The position numbers and the translations under genes are program-made. The notes beneath the pieces were generated by a model, which worked only from the letters and a program-made list of their open reading frames with translations, was not told where the DNA came from and did not search any database. Positions 58,885 through 64,000 of a DNA stretch of 64,000 nucleotides are shown here, piece after piece (positions within the stretch are counted from its first letter, which is position 1; each line of letters opens with the position of its first letter). The stretch covers positions 23,758,707 to 23,822,706 of the forward strand of contig NW_024467121.1 of the NCBI RefSeq assembly GCF_017591425.1, given 5' to 3'. This DNA comes from Ochotona curzoniae (Eukaryota > Chordata > Mammalia > Lagomorpha > Ochotonidae).

Positions 58885-59123
58885 CTCTAAAGAGCCACAA
58901 AGACTGGGGCTGAGTCAGGCCAAACCCAGGAGCTCAGAAATCCAACCAAGACTCCCACAGAAGTGGTAAGAACCCCAAAATTGCACAATCATCGGCTGCT
59001 CTCTTAGGCTCAGAAGCAGGGAGCTGGATCAGAAGTAGAGCAGGAGAGACTCCAACAGTCACTGTGAAATAGGATGCCAGGTTTAAAGTAGTAACAACAT
59101 ACTATGCCACAAGGCTAGGCCCT
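58885..59123 (-). mobile_element. Older SINE
   Basis: GACTGGGGCTGAGTCAGGCC, AGGGAGCTGGATCAGAAGTA; ends CACAAGGCTAGGCCC. Confidence 0.75.
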
Positions 59124-59168
59124 GGTTTTAAATTATTAATTTTTTTCCTTTTTGAAGATTTATTTATT

Positions 59169-59480
59169 GGGGTCAGTGCTGTGGCTAAATGGGATGATCC
59201 TCCACTGTCAAGCACCAGCATCCCATATGGATGCTGGTTCATGTCCTGCTGCTCCACTTCCATTCCCATTCAGCTCCCTACTAGTGGCCTGAGAATGCAG
59301 AAGAGAATTGCCCAAGTGCTTGGGACCCTGTACCTACAGGAGAAACCTGGAGGATGCTATTAGTTCCTAGCTTTGGATTGGCTCAGCTCCACCCACTATA
59401 GATATTTGGAGAATAAACCAGCAGATTGAATATCTTTCTTTCTCTGTCTCTTTCTCTTTCTAACTCTGCTTTTCAAGTAA
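59169..59480 (+). mobile_element. Older SINE
   Basis: GGGGTCAGTGCTGTGGCTAA head, CAAGTAAAAATAAACAC tail, followed by an A/T-rich stretch of broken tails to 59560. Confidence 0.83.
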
Positions 59481-59568
59481 AAATAAACACTTATTTAAAG
59501 ATAAATATTTTTATTTAAAAATTAATAAATCTTTAAAAAAATTTTTTATTTAAAAAGAATGATTTTTA

Positions 59569-59891
59569 AAAGGTTTGTTTATTTTTACTTGAAAAGCAGA
59601 ATTACAGAGAGAAGGGGTGGTGGAAGAAACAGAAATCACCCATTCACTAGATCATCCCCCAAAATGGTCACGATGGCCAGAGCTGGGCCAGTCTGAAGCC
59701 AGTATCCAGGAACTTCTGGATCTCCCACAAGGGAGCAGGGTACCAAGGCTTTGTACTTTCCTCCGCTGCTTTCCTAGGCCATACAGCAGGGACCTGGATC
59801 AGAAGTGGAGTAACCAGAATTTGAACTGGAACCCATACTGGATGCAGGCTCTGCAGACTAAGGATTAGTTTGCTGTGCCACTGTGCTGGCT
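59569..59891 (-). mobile_element. Older SINE interrupted at its 5' end by a young SINE
   Basis: AAGGTTTGTTTATTTTTACT start, GCTGTGCCACTGTGCTGGCT at the right edge. Confidence 0.83.
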
Positions 59892-59908
59892 CCTGGTTTT
59901 AAATTCTT

Positions 59909-60236
59909 TTTTTTTTTTAAGATTTATTATTATTTTTTTTATTGGAAAGGCAGATATACAGAGAAGAGAGGAGACAGAGAGGAAGATCTTCCGTCCGATG
60001 ATTCACTCCCCAAGTGAGCGCAACGGCCGATACTATGCCGATCTCAAGCCAGGAGCCTCTTCCGGGTCTCCCACGCGGGTGCAGGGGCCCAAAGCTTTGG
60101 GCCGTCCTCGACTGCTTTCCCAAGCCACAGGCAGGGAGCTGGAAGGGAAGCGGGGCTGCCGGGATAGAACCGGCACCCATATGGGATCCCGGGCATGCAA
60201 GGCGAGGACCTTAACCACTGTGCCACCGCGCGGGCC
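59909..60236 (-). mobile_element. Young C-type SINE next to an exon donor
   Basis: Reverse copy ending CCACCGCGCGGGCCC. Perfect 17-bp duplication CCTGGTTTTAAATTCTT at 59892-59908 and 60237-60253. It is in sense with SDCCAG8 and ends 31 bases from the 60268 exon edge. Confidence 0.95.
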
Positions 60237-60267
60237 CCTGGTTTTAAATTCTTAACAAGAGACTTAC

Positions 60268-60381
60268 CTTACAGAATTTCACCTCTGCTTCTAAATGATG
60301 AATGTACTGAGACTGGTCATTAATGATAGGTACAAGGTTTTGCACTGTGGGTATCATGGTTTCCTCATCTTCTGATGCGTT
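60268..60381 (-). CDS. SDCCAG8: SDCCAG8 internal coding exon (2nd)
   Basis: 114 nt, 38 codons, phase 0 at both ends. The minus-strand acceptor is TTTTTTTGTCAG and the donor is AAG|gtaagt. It encodes NASEDEETMIPTVQNLVPII followed by NDQSQYIHHLEAEVKFCK. The second half is identical to human SDCCAG8 as I recall it and is the most diagnostic stretch in the window; the first half is more variable. It is coiled-coil with some polar linker. A young C-type SINE has inserted just beyond the donor: its target duplication ends at 60253, only 12 bases from the donor GT. Skipping this exon would keep the frame. Confidence 0.97.
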
Positions 60382-60806
60382 CTGACAAAAAAAATCAATT
60401 ATGTTTGGATATGGAGAAAAATCAGTTGATTTTTTTTCATATTTAAGTAAGCACTGATGTGAACCAGACATGGAATAGATTACAACATAGCTAACTGCAT
60501 TATTTTTCTTCCCACATACTCTACCACTACATGAGATTCAGAGATTGGCCTATCACATTTTAAAGACAGAAAGGGAAAGTAATTATAAAAAATCACAATC
60601 AAAAAAAAAAAGACTAGGGCAGTATAAACTGGCATGAAATGAGATGCCTATTTGAAGTGTCTGAAAATGTGACATTCCACTCAAAAATGAACTACAAGGT
60701 ACAACTGTGTTTAAGAAACTGTCATAGAAGAAAGCTTACCTAAAACTACAGATCAACTCCCTGAAGAAGAGATTATTTAGATAAGTATTTGCTGCCAATT
60801 ATGACC

Positions 60807-60828
60807 TACATACATACATACATACATA
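60807..60828. repeat. (TACA)n microsatellite
   Basis: Five to six TACA/CATA units before AAATAAGG. Confidence 0.92.
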
Positions 60829-60839
60829 AATAAGGTGGG

Positions 60840-61149
60840 GAGACCCGCTATGGTTGCCTAGTGGATGAAGTCCTCATTTTGTATGTGCCAGGATCCCATA
60901 TGGGTGCTGGTTCATATTATGGCTGCTCCACTTCCCTTCTAACTCCCTGCTTGTGGCTTGGGAAAGCAGTGGAGGACAGTCCAAAGCTTTGGGACCCTGC
61001 ATTCATATGAGAGACCTGAAAGAAGCTCCTGGCCTCTGGTTTCAGATCAGCTCAGCTTTGGCCATTGCAGGCACTTGGCAAGTGAACCAGTGGATAGAAC
61101 ATCTTTGTCTTTCCTTCTCTCAGTAAATCTGACTTTCTGATAAAAAAAT
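60840..61149 (+). mobile_element. C-type SINE, host of a nested insertion
   Basis: GGAGACCCGCTATGGTTGCC head; A-rich tail at 61141-61160 used as target by the next SINE. Confidence 0.88.
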
Positions 61150-61165
61150 AAATAAATCTTTTTTT

Positions 61166-61494
61166 TTTTTTTTAAAGATTTATTTTTATTATTTTTTATT
61201 GGAAAGGCGGATATACAGAGAGGAGATACAGAGAGGAAGATCTTCCGTCCGATGATTCACCCCCCAAGTGAGCCGCAACGGTCGATGCTATGCCGATCCG
61301 AAGCCAGGAGCCTCTTCCGGGTCTCCCACGCGGGTGCAGGGTCCCAAAGCTTTGGGCCATCCTCGACTGCTTTCCCAGGCCACAGGCAGGGAGCTGGAAG
61401 GGAAGCGGGGCTGCCGGGATTAGAACCGGCGCCCATATGGGATCCCGGGCGTGCTAGGCGAGGACTTAACCACTTGCGCCACCGCGCCGGGCCC
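61166..61494 (-). mobile_element. Young C-type SINE inserted in a SINE tail
   Basis: Reverse copy ending CACCGCGCCGGGCCC. 16-bp duplication AAATAAATCTTTTTTT at 61150-61165 and 61495-61510. Confidence 0.94.
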
Positions 61495-62699
61495 AAATAA
61501 ATCTTTTTTTAAAAAAAGATTTTGAAATTTTTGACATTAGAACAAGGCAATCTAAAGCTATTCTCTTCTGGAGTACATAACTTGTAAGACTAGAATATGG
61601 AAGCAGAAACATAAAAGTGAGTGACATATTACACTGGAGAACCCAAGGAAGAAATTTCTGAAGAGGTGGTAATGCCACTCAACTTCGCAGCATTCCTGAA
61701 ACTAATTTTTATGTATGTATTACCATATCTTGAAGTAATTGTGCAATGGTTTATAAGATTGTTTATCATATCATGATAACAACAACAACCAAAAAAAAAA
61801 AAACACAGATGAGAGAACCACAAAAAGGTAAAGTGAGGGTCACTAGTAAAACAAACCCAGAGGAACTTAAGATAAGACACAGTCACCCATTCTATGTCTC
61901 ACTCCAGCAGAAATCCTAGATATGAGGAAGCACTGGGTTTCTGAGCAATCATTAAACAGAGCTTAGCTGTTGGCATACTTAAGGAATTTGAAAACAGGCA
62001 AGAACAATTAAATGAACCACTGGTGGTATGTAGAAAACAATTGTGATAATCATTTTATGCATGTAACAGAAATACTTCAAAAAGTAGACAAATATGAAAC
62101 ACTATTATGCATCTATAGAGGAAAGTTAGTGAGAATTAAAAAAAACTTAAAATAATACTGTATAAAGGATGTTCACATGTATAACTTGAATATACTTGGA
62201 AATATTTACCATAGCATGAATATCCAGGTATCAAAATAATTAGTAATATAACTTGGATATGTTTTCCATCTAATAGTTCATTTCCAATACACCCATTTAT
62301 TTATGATTTGCTCCACTTACAAGAAAATGTATTCTAAGTGTATAAATCCTAAGAAATGAGCCACTATCATGGCTTACAATCATTCTGTGCAGGGTACATA
62401 CAGCTCAAGGTTCAGTCTTCTACATAGTTCCATGCATGTTCATAGACTATGTACGTATTAAACTGATGGTCCTTGAACAATGGTCTTTATGCCTATGCTC
62501 ACTGCATGAGCTCTCTAGTATCACCATTCAGCTTTATTTTAGAAAGCTAATAAGCATATCTGAACATTCAACAGATACAAAAATTTCATCTAATAGAAGC
62601 AAAACCACTCTCCTTACTAAGCTTTTGGAAATGGGATGTCAACAGTAATAAATCCCCTAGATGAGATGTTTTGTTATAAACTAGATCTGTAGATATTGA

Positions 62700-63265
62700 A
62701 TATGTGAATTACAGTTCTCTAAAATGGGAGTTAAGCTTAAAAGGAATGTGTCAGGGTAAAATTAGTGTTATTATGGGATTATCAACATGACATTGCAGGT
62801 ATGAAAGTAACAAGTCTCAGTAGTTTTCAGCCTGCAGGTGCTATATTCAACCACCACACATTGTACATAGGAGATGGTTACTTCATAGGTATCAAAAGAA
62901 TTCTAAATACAAGCTCAACAGATATATAGGTAAGCATGTATATACATATATTTATCTAGAGGGACTGTATAATGAAGGCAAGTATACTGTTAAGCAGAGG
63001 TACATTGCAGTGTGCATGCCTACTTCTGAATAAAAGAACTCCCAATGAAACCATTAAACATGTCTTTACAATGAATGCTGGACTTTATACCATTGTCTAT
63101 ACCTACAATGTCAGGATACAGTTAAATAGAATAATGATTGACTATTGACTATTGTTGAAGGGCTACACTATTATTATAATATAGGGGAAAACAGTGTGGA
63201 GAGGGTGGAAGGGGAAATTCCTGAACCTAGGGAACTGTATCATGAAAAATAATTAAAAAAAATCT
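62700..63265 (+). mobile_element. LINE 3'-end-like repeat with A-rich end
   Basis: Low-complexity AT-rich text ending GTGGAGAGGGTGGAAGGGGA, CTAGGGAACTGTATCATGAA and AATTAAAAAAAATC. A G-rich tract followed by a short A-rich end is typical of L1 3' UTRs. The family is not identified. Confidence 0.45.
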
Positions 63266-63630
63266 AACTATACAATCTTATTGTCACAAAAATGCTGTGA
63301 GAAAGGCAAATATCCTTCTAGAGAGTATGTGAAAGATCACACATGCATAGATCTTAGGCCTAAATATCACTTTGCTAAGTGCTGCAAAATAAATTCTCTA
63401 AACAGTTCTGTGAATAATAAGCTGAAAAGATCAAGATTCTTTTTTATTATAGAAGCAAATCTCTAGTCTTCAGTCAAAATCACTAGAGGTAAGAGAATTT
63501 TTAATGCCTTACCCATTAGCATGCCCTACTTAGAATTTGTCTACAGCATTTACTACTAAAATGACACTACAAAGTAAAACACAGAGGACGACTGCTTTTA
63601 TATTTTGCTTTGGCAGAAGTTGATACTTAC

Positions 63631-63716
63631 CAAAGAGGATATTTTTTGTCTTTGTGATAAAGATATTTCAGTTTCTTTATTTTCTTGTCGCCACAACAAT
63701 GCTTTGAGCTGATTAA
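63631..63716 (-). CDS. SDCCAG8: SDCCAG8 internal coding exon (1st of 10 in window)
   Basis: 86-nt internal exon, read right to left. On the minus strand it is bounded by a CTGCAG acceptor ending at 63717 and a gtaagt donor starting at 63630. Its first two bases complete a Val codon begun in the previous exon, which lies outside the window. It then reads NQLKALLWRQENKETEISLS and continues to ISSL, ending in phase 0. The human protein has NQLKDLLRQQADKESEV at this point (recalled, about residue 75), so the match begins strongly and drifts towards the 3' end. SDCCAG8 is a coiled-coil scaffold at centrioles, distal appendages and pericentriolar satellites that is needed for ciliogenesis. The start codon and the N-terminal exons are beyond 64000. 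Confidence 0.95.
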
Positions 63717-64000
63717 CTGCAGAGCAAAAACAATGAGCATATTAACCTGCTTGACATCCATGTTGCATTAAATCTATCCATTTTTTTTTCATCCATGCAA
63801 TGCACTAAGAACTGTGCTACTGATTGGTTATACAACAGAAACACTGAAAAAAAAATGGGGCCAGCGGAATTAGGCTGCCATCTGCAGTGCTGGCATCTCA
63901 TATGGGTGGTGTATGCATTCTAGTTGCTCCACTTCCAATCCAGCTCCATGCTAATGCACCTGGGAAAGTAACGGAGGATGGCAAAAGTGGGATACTCAGA
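63717..64000 (-). other. SDCCAG8: SDCCAG8 intron upstream of the 63631 exon (partial)
   Basis: The intron begins at the CTGCAG acceptor and runs out of the window. Half of it is a partial SINE from 63857. Confidence 0.85.
63857..64000 (+). mobile_element. Partial SINE at the window edge
   Basis: GGGGCCAGCGGAATTAGGCT head and CATCTCATATGGGTGGTGTA; runs off the end. Confidence 0.83.

Larger units (their letters stand above)
55900..60267 (-). other. SDCCAG8: SDCCAG8 intron between exons 2 and 3 of the window
   Basis: 4.4 kb, almost wholly repeat: L1 fragments in both orientations and at least eight SINEs, the last of them abutting the 5' end of the intron. Only 58270-58560 and short gaps look unique. 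Confidence 0.85.
60382..63630 (-). other. SDCCAG8: SDCCAG8 intron between exons 1 and 2 of the window
   Basis: 3.2 kb, GT-AG. A nested, inverted SINE pair lies at 60840-61510 and a LINE 3'-end-like stretch at 62700-63265. The stretches 60390-60800 and 61515-62690 are AT-rich and carry nothing I recognise. Confidence 0.85.

Overview
This is mammalian nuclear DNA, almost certainly from a lagomorph and more likely a pika (Ochotona) than a rabbit. The evidence is about fifty copies, in both orientations and of all ages, of a tRNA-derived SINE of the lagomorph C-repeat (CSINE) type. The youngest copies begin GGGCCC(G/A)GCG(C/T)(G/A)GTGGCGCAAG and end in (AATAAA)n-type A-rich tails. The pika assignment rests on recall of how rabbit C repeats begin and is an inference.

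The whole window lies inside one gene on the minus strand: SDCCAG8 (serologically defined colon cancer antigen 8; CCCAP/NPHP10/BBS16), a coiled-coil protein of the centrosome and ciliary base. Ten consecutive internal coding exons are visible. In transcription order they are 63716-63631, 60381-60268, 55899-55774, 49288-49148, 45763-45699, 43095-42907, 36277-36139, 27496-27344, 16768-16634 and 14155-14039. Together they give 1265 nt, that is 421 codons plus two bases of a split Val codon, with no stop or frame break at any junction. They correspond to roughly the middle 60 percent of the ~713-residue human protein. The first coding exons lie to the right of the window and the last ones to the left. 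I recognise no further exon in 1-14038, so that intron is at least 14 kb.

The rest is intron, filled with repeats: the SINEs (often nested, tandem or in inverted pairs), a fairly young LINE-1 3' end, several old LINE-1 fragments, older MIR/L2/hAT fossils, microsatellites, two minisatellite-like arrays, and two copies of a composite repeat made of a degenerate tandem array plus a shared 3' module and A-rich end (4380-6325 and 24640-25965).

The most interesting points are about splicing. The 49148-49288 exon has a (TG)10-T5 tract directly before its acceptor AG, the same layout as the CFTR exon 9 acceptor, together with a weak donor and a frame-neutral length. The exon at 36139-36277 uses a GC donor. 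A recent SINE has inserted about 14 bases past the donor of the 60268-60381 exon. I found no second gene, no RNA gene, no CRISPR array and no new enzymatic system. The many short open frames are SINE, L1 or tandem-repeat shadows.
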